NCBI GenBank assembly: GCA_019914995.1
Contig: CM034137.1
Location: 1,054,001 to 1,118,000, forward strand
Direction: 5' to 3'
DNA length: 64,000 bases
Origin: Acanthochlamys bracteata
Lineage: Eukaryota; Streptophyta; Magnoliopsida; Pandanales; Velloziaceae
Shown here: positions 39,101-48,890 of the stretch, piece by piece
How positions within the stretch are numbered: position 1 is the stretch's first letter
Layout: the number at the start of each line of letters is the position of its first letter
Program-made: the position numbers and the translations under genes
Notes under the pieces: model-generated
Database searches by the model: none
What the model was told of the DNA's origin: nothing
What the model saw: the letters and a program-made list of their open reading frames with translations, nothing else

Positions 39101-39689
39101 TGTGACTGTTTTATCAAGGAATGTTTATTTTTATTTCTTTAATTAACCTTTATATGCTTTTGCTGTTCTTTTCAGGTTCTTAGCATTCAACAATTGTATA
39201 GAATCAGCACGATGTACTGGGATGATAAATATGGGACGCATAGTGTGTCATCAGATGTGAGTTTCAACTTTGGACCTGATTTATTGCGTTCTTTCTTTCC
39301 CTTATCTTTTTGACATCTTACATATATTGAGAGGTATATAATATGATATAAATTCCTGCATTATCCCACTTTTATAAAGGTTATCTCAAGTATGAGGGTT
39401 CTGATGACGGAGGATTCTAATAATGCTGTAAGTAGTTCATTCTTGTTGGATGATGACTCCAGGTGAGACTTCATGAAAAGTCATTGCAGAACTTTGACAT
39501 TATACCAGACCATGTTGTACCTGAGTATAGTTCTTACAATTGATGTCATGTGTTTTCTTCTGCAGCATACCGTTTTCTGTGGACGATATATCTAAGTCAA
39601 TGGCAGAGATAGATATATCTGACATTGTTCCGCCACCTATGATACGTGAGAACTCAGGTTTTACTTTTCTGCAGCAACGAACAGATTAA
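27115..39689 (+). CDS. Class XI myosin heavy chain
   Basis: Thirty-nine exons keep frame to 1531 residues, the usual class XI length. The first coding exon is the ATG alone (27115-27117), spliced to 27764-27892; the last is 39566-39689. After the N-terminal SH3-like domain ([13 protein letters not shown]) comes the motor: P-loop GESGAGKT at 156-163 (exon 29186-29342), switch I NNNSSRFGK at 209-217, switch [10 protein letters not shown] at 434-441, and the actin-binding region [14 protein letters not shown] near 620 (exon 33396-33527). The converter reads [13 protein letters not shown] near 716-728, followed by about six IQ motifs (732-880), a coiled coil (about 880-1050) and a dilute-type globular tail ([39 protein letters not shown]). 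It ends [15 protein letters not shown]. Such motors move organelles along actin and drive cytoplasmic streaming. It belongs with the XI-1/XI-2/XI-K group; I cannot decide the exact orthologue. One intron (31034-31414) uses a GC donor. No break seen. Confidence 0.96.
31280..31396. repeat. 43-bp direct duplication in a myosin intron
   Basis: 31280-31322 and 31354-31396 are near-identical copies differing at two positions; both start GATTCAAAA and end TTTTAACTGTGG, with repeat starts 74 bases apart. The second copy ends 18 bases before the acceptor of the GC-AG intron. Confidence 0.85.
32279..32563. mobile_element. Tourist-like MITE with internal palindromes in a myosin intron
   Basis: Perfect 13-base terminal inverted repeats, GGGCGTGTTTCAA at 32279-32291 and its complement at 32551-32563, are flanked by TAA on both sides (32276-32278 and 32564-32566). 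The interior is not coding. It contains a 16-base perfect palindrome (32431-32446), a 30-base perfect palindrome centred on CTCGAG (32453-32482) and a hairpin with 15-base arms (32504-32518 and 32536-32550). Ends and TAA duplication point to a PIF/Harbinger-derived MITE. It lies in the intron between exons 31990-32160 and 33396-33527 and should be spliced out. Confidence 0.85.
37928..37952 (+). repeat. T(25) mononucleotide tract
   Basis: An uninterrupted run of 25 thymines lies in the myosin intron after exon 37550-37756. Its length is likely polymorphic and prone to sequencing error. Confidence 0.9.
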
Positions 39690-41640
39690 ACTGCAAAGTT
39701 CGCTGCTGCTGGTTCTTCATACGCCCTTCTTTCCTGCAAAATGTGCACATAGTCCGTTCCGCATCATGTAAATACATCATCAATTTTCGGTTAGCAATGG
39801 AAATGCTCAGCCTAGGTCTTCTACAGTTTTTTTTTAAATTTTTTGATAAGGTCTTTTATTTGATTGATTGATTTTTTCGCCTCATCGTTTTTTGGTGAGT
39901 GGGGTGTACAAGTGTTGATAGTCCATGTTTTATACATGAGCTGATACTTATACAAGCTCAGGATTTTAGTTTGCTGTTTGTTAAAATGTTTTGGCTTGTT
40001 CAAGAAAGAAAAGGAAAAAGCTATTTGAGAATTTGCATAATCTATGTGAAGCAGTTTGGAGGGATAGTATTGTTTGTTTCTTTGTGTGTGGTTGAATAAT
40101 TATGGTACAAGTTCTGTTTCCAACTTGTCCTTTGAACGCACAATGCAAGTGCTAGACATTGTGAATCTTGTATGTTTGGAGTACATGCATACTTGTGCTT
40201 CCATGATTGCAAGTTTACTTGCTGGTTTGAGGCTTGATGAATTTGTTCTTTGCGAATGGTGTATTATTTTTAAAAATATTATTATTTAAAATTTTCAGAA
40301 TAAAAAATAATTTATTCTTTGCAAGCATAAACAATTTCAAAATAAAAAATATTTTATTATTTAAAAATATTTTATTTTTAAAATAATAAAATTTTAAAAC
40401 GTAAAATTTTATTAAGTGTGTTTTAAACAATTAAAATATAATTATCTTAAATAACGTACTTTCTGTTTGCGGAGCTTCCTATCTAATCCAATTCATATAG
40501 CTGCTCTTTTTGAGCTACAGTTCTAAGCAAGCTACAGTATTGAAAGCAAAAATTTTAAATCAGCATTAAAATAAAAATTCTAATTATTAATATTTATAAA
40601 TTTTATCATCTGAAATCAGTTTTGAAGTAAGCATGCAAAAGTTTGTTTTAGTACAAAATTATGTAATAAGTTTGGATTTATTTAATATAGAAGGTTTATT
40701 TTAAAACTTTCTACGTCAACGGTAAATTTTTTATTAAAAGAATTGCATGCTTATGATGAGTTTACTAATAAATTCTTCAATTAACTAATGGTGATTTAGG
40801 CAACCTGAGATTTTTTTTGTTTATTTTGTTAAGAACGTGCATGTATTTGCTTTTACCGATATGATTATAACAGTATTCATTTACAAAACATAAGATTATC
40901 ATTCTTAATATGTTTGCACTTACAAAACATATAGAATTTTAATTTTTCTTAAGTTAATATTTAAATTTTAGTAAGGATAGTTTATAATTTTTTTTTCTGA
41001 ATTCTCATTTTACTGAGAACATATTAAAGTTTATCTTTAAATATCTGTAATTTACGATTCTACTTTTGCAAACTGAAAATTTTTTATTCTTTTCAAACTT
41101 AAAATGTATTACTAATAAATTTTAGTAAATATAAAATTATAGTTCATAATTTATTAGTTAATAAAAAATATAATTTCAGTGGGTAACTTAGAATCTTAAT
41201 TAATGATAATTTTGAATTTTAGAAATATTTACTATATTTTAAGTAATGAGATTATTACAAAGAAAATCATGAAATTTCGGAAGTTCCATTTAAGGAATTC
41301 GAGGAAAAAATTCTTCTTATTTAAAACGTAAAACAGACAGGTATCAAAAGAAAATAATATAAATTAGTTTGTAAAGAAAGGGGGTGGCCAAAGAAATTAT
41401 TTTTAAAGAAAAATATGTCAATATAAATTATTCTTGAATGCAATTACTAAATTAAACCAGTTACAATTTATAAATCAAAACAATTTTATTTTGAATTAAT
41501 GATAATTAAGTAATGTATTATCATCGACATGCCGGCAACTTTCCAATAGATGGAAATCAAATTTAACATCAACGTCAAAATTTGATTAACATCGCCACCA
41601 CCAGCCACCAGGTCCACCACCACCGACAGCCCACTCTTGA
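39690..41640. other. Intergenic region
   Basis: The first few hundred bases are probably the 3' UTR of the myosin gene. An AT-rich block at about 40262-40440 ends in AAGTGTGTTTTAAACAATT and resembles the MITE group elsewhere in the window. The remainder is AT-rich with no recognisable gene. CCACCACC-rich sequence near 41595-41630 precedes the leader of the next gene. Confidence 0.5.
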
Positions 41641-42129
41641 ACAATCGGCGTTACGGTCACCTTACTCTTATTCTCACCGCTTTTGCTTTTGACTTTGCTT
41701 GCTTGTTTCCTAACATCAATCCTTCAAGCTAAGAATTTAATCTCTTCAGGCCAACGCGACAATTACAAAACCAGCTTTCCATCTCTTTCGTTTTATTTTA
41801 TTCAGTTTCAACAACTGAAGAGATATTGTTCTTCAATCGGGAATGATCTCTATGAGTTCGAATTGAAGCTTGGTTGGTGACGGGTGAGTTACTTTACTCT
41901 TCATCCTCTTGAGAGAATATTCTAGTTGATTCTGAAGTTAATTTTTCTGGGTTTTAGAGAGTGTTTGGGATTGGTGGATTGTGGATTAGATTTTGCTTTG
42001 AGACCTTGATTTTTGGGGTAGTGAAATCAAGTTGTGCGCATTTGGATTTTGGGACTGGTAGTGAAATCAAGTTATGCTGTTTCAGTTCTTTCTTTCAAGT
42101 TTTTATGTGAACTTAATAAGATAGATATC

Positions 42130-42176
42130 ATAGAATCTGCAAAATTCACATCGATAGAATCTGCAAAATTCACATC
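42130..42176 (+). repeat. 24-bp tandem duplication
   Basis: Two tandem copies of a 24-base unit containing AGAATCTGCAAAATTCACATC lie in the presumed 5' leader intron of the L18a-like gene. A related dispersed repeat, GTAGTGAAATCAAGTT, occurs twice just upstream (about 42019-42075). Confidence 0.85.
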
Positions 42177-42655
42177 TTTAGCGTTGATGTTAATGAAGCT
42201 ATGATACTTGTAATCGGTTTGCAATCCAGAACCTTTCTGTTCTTAGATAACTCCCATAGCGTATGTTCTTACAACTACGTAACTTTTCACAATTTGCTTG
42301 ACTTGAGGGATTGTTCATCCTTTGAAGGAGAGTATGGTATGAAATTTCAACATTGCTTGGTGCTACTACCACCCTTTCTGATAAAGATATTATTGGAAAG
42401 AATAAGCATGTATAATCTGTCATTTTAGTCTTTAATTGAGTTTTGATATTTTTAAAATTATTTCATGTGGCAATTAGTTATTTGTCGACTGTTTTCCTCC
42501 TTCCTTATATTATTAGGTAAAGGTTATTAATGTAGACATTGTGGGTGTTCGATTGTCACTTTCTGATAATTTTTTTTTTATAATAGTTGTTTTGATGAAT
42601 ACTTTTTGGAAACTATTGGTAATAATTACATGATGTCGTAAGCAGGTACTTGTTC

Positions 42656-44054
42656 ATGCATATAGAGGAACAAAGGTGTTACTCAGATCTATGCTATAGC
42701 AGTTTGTCTGTAGATGGAAAACGGTACTTGTTTCATGCTTTTTTGTTTTCCAATTTCCTGTTTTACATCAGCTGTAAGATAGAGCATAATGTTCCGACAT
42801 ATACATCCCAAGCTAGTTTTGTTTATTTGCGTAGGGGCAACTTTATATAAAAGTTGGAGCGACATTAGGATGACATCATTAAAGACACTGCTAAGCGTGA
42901 GAAATCACTCATTCTTAAGTATGTGCTCTTCTAGTGTTACAGTGAATCAGAGCAGCAGCAATATGCAATCAAGAAGACTTCGGTTTATATTTTCTCTTGA
43001 CTTGATTTTTCTGGTGCTTCATGTAGATCAACATTGCAGTGCAAAAGACAAGGGAGGCAAGTATTCTCTGTTAAAAAATGAAGAAGATCCAAGATTGACA
43101 ATGTTTGATAAGCCCCTTCCATGTTTTGGCTGTGGCGTAGGATGGTTCTGGTGAGTTGCCCCTCACTGTCTCCCTCCTTTTTTCTCGCTCTTCATTCTTG
43201 GTAATAGCAAAACTTCTTACAGTCTACTCCTTGGATTCGGTTGTCCGTTGCTATGGTATTTTGCTGCAGTTTTGTACTTCAGCAGCTATTACCATAAGGA
43301 CCCAAGAGAGCGGTCTGGCCTCGCTGCATGTGCCATCGCAGTTAGTCTCTCATCTACCTCTAATGTCCATCTTGTTCTAAGTAGTGATTACAATAAAAAA
43401 CTAAAACAAACAGCTTTCGTTCATATACATTGAGAGATTCTAGTAGTGTTGAATAAACCTGTCCCTCAACAAACAGTGACCAATGGACTTAGAAAGAGTG
43501 CATGTAATTGTTTTGAATGAGCTTATCTGTCTTTGTCTCCGTATTTACATCAATGCATGGACATTTTTATGATTCAAATAAAATCTGCTGTGCTCCCATG
43601 CTTCTAGGTAAAATCAGCCAACAACTATAAGTATACAACTGTTCTTTACTGTAAATAGAACTTCCATGAAACCAATTTCTTGGCATGAAAATAACTAGAT
43701 TTTCGCATTGCATTCTTTTGAATTCCCTTTATTTTACAAATAGTTAAAGACCTCTGTTGCATCACACTAATGCATCTATCTCTAAATAGAACAGGATCAT
43801 GCTTTTTTTTGGAACCTTTTTTTTTCCGAATCTGTAACTATTAATGCTTGGATGTGCGTGCTTCTTTTTCATATTACAGCCTTAGTAGCAGTAACTATTA
43901 CACATTTAGATCTGCTACAGCTACATGAAACTATTTGACAATCACACTATATGTGTTAACCTTGTAAAGGAAGTCCTGACTTCTGACACTTGTTCCACAG
44001 GCAGCAGTGTGTACAATTGCATGTATCATTACAGTGATTGCAGTGCTCGTCTAA
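42656..44054 (+). CDS. 60S ribosomal protein L18a-like small membrane protein
   Basis: Four exons, 42656-42723, 43040-43150, 43223-43340 and 44001-44054, join in frame to 116 residues. The core KYSLLKNEEDPRLTMFDKPL is followed by PCFGCGVGWF, the hydrophobic segment LLLGFGCPLLWYFAAVLYF, KDPRERSGLAACAIA and a second hydrophobic segment ending TVIAVLV. This matches the plant proteins annotated as L18ae-like. They are small two-helix membrane proteins without a ribosomal fold, so the inherited name is misleading; their function is largely unknown. The last three exons are well supported. The first coding exon (ATG at 42656) is the only nearby one with the right phase and is less certain. A leader exon at about 41640-41883 with a donor at GGGTGAG probably precedes it. 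Confidence 0.8.
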
Positions 44055-44753
44055 TTCAAGTGGGATGTTGGAATTAGTATTGCACCATTCTTTTCTTGAG
44101 GGCACCAGAGTCAAGTTGCAATCCATGTGAAGGTTGCCCCTTATGTTAAACGGAGGGGATGATGAGCGGTAAAGTCAAGTTTAGACTAGAGTAGCGTGTT
44201 CCATATTGTAAGAATAATTTTAAGAAATATTAAAGAATTTTTGTTGAAAGAAATTTGAGGATGCCTCTTCTGATGCCGTTGCCATCTATTGAAACCTATG
44301 AGGAGTTCTTACATGAAAGCATTTTGAGGTGTTCAGCCGATCCAAAGGCTATCCATGTTCCTGGCATTTAGAGATATACGAGCAATGAATCTACTGCTTT
44401 TGAGTTAAAGATAACATATGGAGGTAATCGTGACATATACTTGAGGGTACGAATCTACTACTCTATAGACTACGACCATCCACTTCATGTACAAAGCACT
44501 TCTGTTTACATGGGCGTTGGTCGGACAGACAATTAGGTAGCTACTATTTAACCTTATTTAGCAGAGCAAATTACTAGTTCATCTAACAAAGAAATGGAGC
44601 TAGCAAACTGTGTGAAATTGGGCAAAGAAACAAGCAAGATGTGGATCTTTTCTCAAACCAGATAACAGCTTTGGTGCTGTCAATTCAAGTGATTACCATG
44701 CAACAACTCTCAATCTAAAGCAGTATATACAATGATGTTCATGCAGCACGAGA

Positions 44754-44864
44754 AGGTAGACGGAAGCGTTGTGTGCTGCGACGAGTAAAACGGGTATCTG
44801 CTAACACCAAGGCAACCCCGCTCATTATCTGCGACGAGTAAATCCTGCTCTGTGGTTTCATCCA
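44754..44864 (-). pseudogene. Relic of a duplicate of the four-helix membrane protein gene
   Basis: 44754-44792 is identical to the segment starting at about 46857 inside the intact gene, and CCTGCTCTGTGGTTTCATCC at its end is identical to the segment near 46990-47010. The sequence between these anchors is about 80 bases shorter than in the gene and scrambled, so no reading frame survives. Orientation is the same as in the intact gene. Confidence 0.8.
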
Positions 44865-45639
44865 CCGCTGCATTCTCTGTTATGACTGCAGTAATCGACT
44901 AACAGAATTTTTTATAGTTTTTATTAGTTGAAATGCCCGTATCAGTTCATTCTAAATGCGTTAGATTCGATTGTTCACCAGCTAAAAACTGGGACAGCTT
45001 ATAAAAAACCACAATTTGAAAGATAAAGTCGTCCTTCAATTTCATTTGATGAAATCATTGGAATTAACAATGATTTAAGTCACCGAAACTTGTGAAATGA
45101 TGATGTAATTTGAGCATGACTTGGACCACAGGTAGGTAGTCATGAATATGGTAATATACCACCAGTGACACAGTCTGGAATTTCAACAGTTAACGGTTGA
45201 TCAACGGATGGTCTATTATAAAATTTTTTAAATGAAATATTAAAAATAAATAAAGAAGGATACCATAAACAATGATGAATAATCATATAATATGCTTTAC
45301 TTGTACTGTAAATTAAATTAGCATGAAAGATAGTTATTGGATTTCGTAGTCTGTAGCTGTGTTAAAAATAGCTTATACCTAACTCTCGCCTGTTCAAAAC
45401 AATAGAGGCGTGGTCTACTTCCTTTCCTCATGGATTCTGTGATGTTTATTGGTATATCTATGTTTGAAAAACTGAGCAGTTGATTGGAGATAATAGAAAC
45501 TTGATTCTTCTAAATGATTAATTAATCATGCAATATTTCTGATGGCATTATACTGTATAGAAACGAATTGTCCACTAGATCGAAGCGTGCACTTCTAGTC
45601 AGTGTTCCGTACAGCAAAGCAACGAGCTGTCTGCTAGCT

Positions 45640-45725
45640 AGAAGCGTGCAGTTTATTAGTCAGTTGTTCTAGAACTTAAGTCTAACTATAACCATTTTCA
45701 ATGTTATTAGTAGTAACAAATGCAG
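45640..45725 (-). repeat. Copy of the upstream region of the four-helix membrane protein gene
   Basis: The stretch around GAAGCGTGCAGTTTATTAGTCAGTTGTTCTAGAACT and the following AACAAATG segment matches about 47388-47482, just upstream of the intact gene. It lies on the expected side of the coding relic at 44754-44864, so the two are parts of one decayed tandem copy. A shorter internal repeat of GAAGCGTGCA occurs at about 45584. Confidence 0.65.
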
Positions 45726-46619
45726 TACCCATATGATATCTTAACGATTTAAATTAGGCTATTAAAAAACTTACTGAAGACTTGCAGGATTATTTATTTT
45801 TTAATAGCTAAGGAGATAAATTTAGTTAATTCGGTACAATTTAATAGGATTATTTTACAAAGACTTTTAAAGACTTGCAATCAACAACGGAACTGAGTGC
45901 TAGTGCTGGCAAGGCTTCCTGAACTTCTTATCCCGGGAGTTGAGATCCGTGAAGTTCCGGCGCCGGAGACGTCTTCGTCTCTTTACCTTCAGGAACGGTT
46001 AGTTTATTACCGGAGGCGGTGATGGTGGATGAACGGAAGCTGAGGAGGTCTTCAGTGAATGTTTTGAGAAGGCTGAAACTACTACTAGAAGGAATGAGAA
46101 TTAACACATGCAGCGTCAGTAATCAGCCTGAGAAGGAATAGTTTACGTACACGCACCAACTGCTCAATACCTATTCTAATTCTCTACCTGAATCAAAATT
46201 TATACTCACGAATAAAAATCGCATGCTTTCTTTTTCTGTAGGGATTATGAGTTTTGCGTATAGTCGTTTTCCAAAATATTCTGTAATTTCTTTTTTGAAA
46301 TTGATATGGATCAAAAACTGATGGATCATTGATATGGATCGACAAGTCCGTGATGGATATTGCTTGTAATTGAACTTAAAACAGAAGCACTTAATAATTG
46401 ACTTCACCAAAATCTCGTACAATCTGTTTCGCCACTTAATAATCGAGTGCTGAGAGGAAAACCGTTTCCTTCAAAGAATTAATGTTGTACATCCAAATTA
46501 ACCAAAAAGTGGCGAAACAGATAATCTGTTTTAGAGACAGGAAAACAATAGAAAATCTTGAATCTATTAAAAGGCTAGTTCAACGATTTGGAGTATATAT
46601 CTAATTACTAAATGATCAG

Positions 46620-47255
46620 CTAATGCTCGCGTGTGAAGTGAAGGTAGAGAAGAAGAACTGCCGCAATTGCTAGAAAGAGAACCCAACCCAGAATAAGCGA
46701 GTTCACCGACCGAGATACAGCGCAAGAACGGAGAGCGAACGCAAGAGTCAGAGAAACTACCGCGACTACCGTAACCTTGTTGAGTGTTTTGCTGCTAACT
46801 TTTCTGATGATCTGCAGAGTTGAGTAAAGCAGCAGACCGCCACCAAGAAAGAAGCTGAGGTAGACGGAAGCGTTGTGTGCTGCGACGAGTAAAACGTGTG
46901 GCTGCGCTGACGCTGGGAGCTGGTTGACGATGAGAATCAAGGAGAAACTGACGACACCAAGGGCAACCCCGTTCATGATCTTTCGGAAATCCTGCTCTGT
47001 GGTTTCATCCAGTACTGTTGGTGCAGCCTCAATCTGCAAAGCAACTTCAGGAATGATGGCATCATTCACTTGGGAAGGCGGTGAAAATGGTGGTGATGGC
47101 AGTGGATCTGGTTGAAGGTTGACAACGTCAGCGTCGTTACGTCCATTAGTATCTTGACTATCAGTAGAGGTGAAGCTGAGAAGGCGTTCCACGGCGGCGA
47201 TCTTGAAGGATGAAGCACGGTTTGAAAGAGTGGAGAGCATGTTACTAACCTTCAT
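46620..47255 (-). CDS. Hypothetical four-helix membrane protein
   Basis: One exon encodes 211 residues from the ATG at 47255 to a TAG stop at 46620. The open frame continues upstream to about 47504 but the upstream part looks non-coding; MKVSNMLSTLSNRASSFKIA is the likeliest N-terminus. The soluble N-terminal 90 residues contain a Pro-rich stretch (PDPLPSPPFSPPS). Four hydrophobic segments follow: around GVALGVVSFSLILIV, HNASVYLSFFLGGGLLLYS, VTVVAVVSLTLAFAL and SLILGWVLFLAIAAVLLLYL. The protein ends HFTREH. I do not recognise the family. The layout resembles small plant membrane proteins of unknown role. Decayed pieces of a second copy lie 1-2 kb away, so the locus has a history of local duplication. 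Confidence 0.7.
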   Translation of the reverse strand: MKVSNMLSTLSNRASSFKIAAVERLLSFTSTDSQDTNGRNDADVVNLQPDPLPSPPFSPPSQVNDAIIPEVALQIEAAPTVLDETTEQDFRKIMNGVALGVVSFSLILIVNQLPASAQPHVLLVAAHNASVYLSFFLGGGLLLYSTLQIIRKVSSKTLNKVTVVAVVSLTLAFALRSCAVSRSVNSLILGWVLFLAIAAVLLLYLHFTREH

Positions 47256-47259
47256 CTCG

Positions 47260-48890
47260 ATATGGATGAAATTACTTAAAGAAAATTCTAGGTAAAGGCA
47301 TTTCCCGGCGGGAATGTTGGAAAACTTCGTGGGTATAAGACGGAGGAGTGAAGTCTGCGGCGAGGGAGCGCTTTTATTAATAATGGAAGCGTGCAGTTTA
47401 GTCAGTTGTTCTAGAACTAGTAAGCCTATAGCTATTGCTAAACGATTTTTCGATACTATTACTCTATTAGTAGCCACAAATGAATTTGTTATTATTAGTG
47501 ACATATAGCATGATGTCAGAAAGAGTTGGTCAGCATGCTGACGGTCAGTTCACTCTTAGAGCTGGTCCGCATGCTTAGCAGTCGGAGAGAAGACAAAAGA
47601 GAAAACTGCATATGGTTCAACTTTTAGGAAAAATATTTCACTGTTTTAGACGATTCTTTTTGTCGACATTGCTCTTAATATGTTTCGTATTAAGGGGCGT
47701 TTGATAGTATTTATAAAATAGAGCTTTTTTAAAAAAAAGGATATTTTTATTTTTTTTAAAAACGAATTTTATTTTTTTTTATTTTTAAAAAAATAATAAT
47801 AATACATAATAAAAAGATCTGATTTTGTAGAATTTTTCTATACTTTCTAAATTTTTAAATAAATTTTTATATATTTATAAAATATATATTTAAAAATATG
47901 AAATAAAAAAAAGTTGATAAGCAGCGTTTGAAACGCGATGCCAAACGCTCCCTTAATTTGTTGATCCACAAATAGGCTTTTCGGATTGCGTTTCTCAAAA
48001 ATATTTTTTTTTATTTTTTTTATTTTACATTTTTTAATATATATTTTATAAGTATTTAAAAATTTTATTTAAAAATTTAGAAAATATAAAAAATTTTACT
48101 TAGTAAAATTTTTTTATTACATATTATTATTATTTTTTTATATAAAAAAGTAAAATTTATTTTTGAAATAGATAAAAATATTTTTTATTTTAAAAAATTT
48201 TATTTTATAAGCAATTCCAAACACTCTCTCAGTCAGTTGTTGTTGATTGTTGACATGGCTTTTAGAGTGCGTTTGGCTAAACATTCCTTAAAAATATTTT
48301 TTAATTTTAATTTTATATTTTAAATAAATTTTTATAATATTTAATATAATTTATTTACAAATTTAAAAAATATATAAATACTTTTATTACTTAACTTTAT
48401 TATTTTTTAAAATCAAAATAATATAGCTTGTTTTGGGAAAATAATTTTTAAAAATATTTTCAAATATCTCCTAGAAATCTGAGCTACTTGTATAATATTT
48501 AGCATCCTGAACGACAAGAAATTAATCAGTCAAGACTCTATAGATTCGAATAAGATTGTTTGTGTGATGAATATGCAAAACCTAGGAATTGCATTATTTG
48601 CATTTCTATTTTCCAATCATCAGTTCTTTTATTTAGAGGTAGATAACTTCTAATGAAATATGAGTGAAGAAATTTGCAAATCAAGAAATAATTATATCAC
48701 AAACAGTGCCATAGCTTTTCATTATTCCCTCTTTACGAGGCGGCATAGATTCTAATAAGATTACGATACGCAAAACCTAGGAATTGGCTAACTTAACTTT
48801 CAGATCCTCAACAACAAACAAAAAGAAGTAAAACTTAAATTGTTTTTCCTTTCTGGTCTCCTACGTTATGCTTACATCGAATAACAAAGT
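47260..48890. other. Intergenic region, AT-rich elements
   Basis: Besides the element at 47694-47953, two similar AT-rich blocks lie at about 47970-48240 (GGATTGCGTTTCTC on the left, CAATTCCAAACACTCTCTCA on the right) and about 48255-48480 (left end GAGTGCGTTTGGCTAAAC). They look like neighbouring or nested MITE copies. No gene is seen. Confidence 0.55.
47694..47953. mobile_element. AT-rich Tourist-like MITE
   Basis: The ends GGGGCGTTTGATAG and, on the right, ATGCCAAACGCTCCCT are approximate inverted repeats. TAA flanks each side (47691-47693 and 47954-47956). The interior is AT-rich and non-coding. Confidence 0.55.

Larger units (their letters stand above)
44055..46619. other. Intergenic region with relics of a duplicated gene
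   Basis: The first 150 bases are probably the 3' UTR of the L18a-like gene. Relics of the membrane-protein gene at 46620-47255 occur at 44754-44864, about 45640-45725 and possibly about 45945-46100. The rest shows no recognisable gene. Confidence 0.55.

Noticed and set aside
42789..43154. 121-codon plus-strand frame running into the L18a-like core
   Set aside because: Only the part from 43040 is conserved; upstream residues are intron and lack family features, and the frame stops just past the true donor.
47256..47504. Upstream extension of the four-helix membrane protein
   Set aside because: The residues do not look like the mature protein, and part of the stretch matches the duplicated upstream region, so the ATG at 47255 is preferred.
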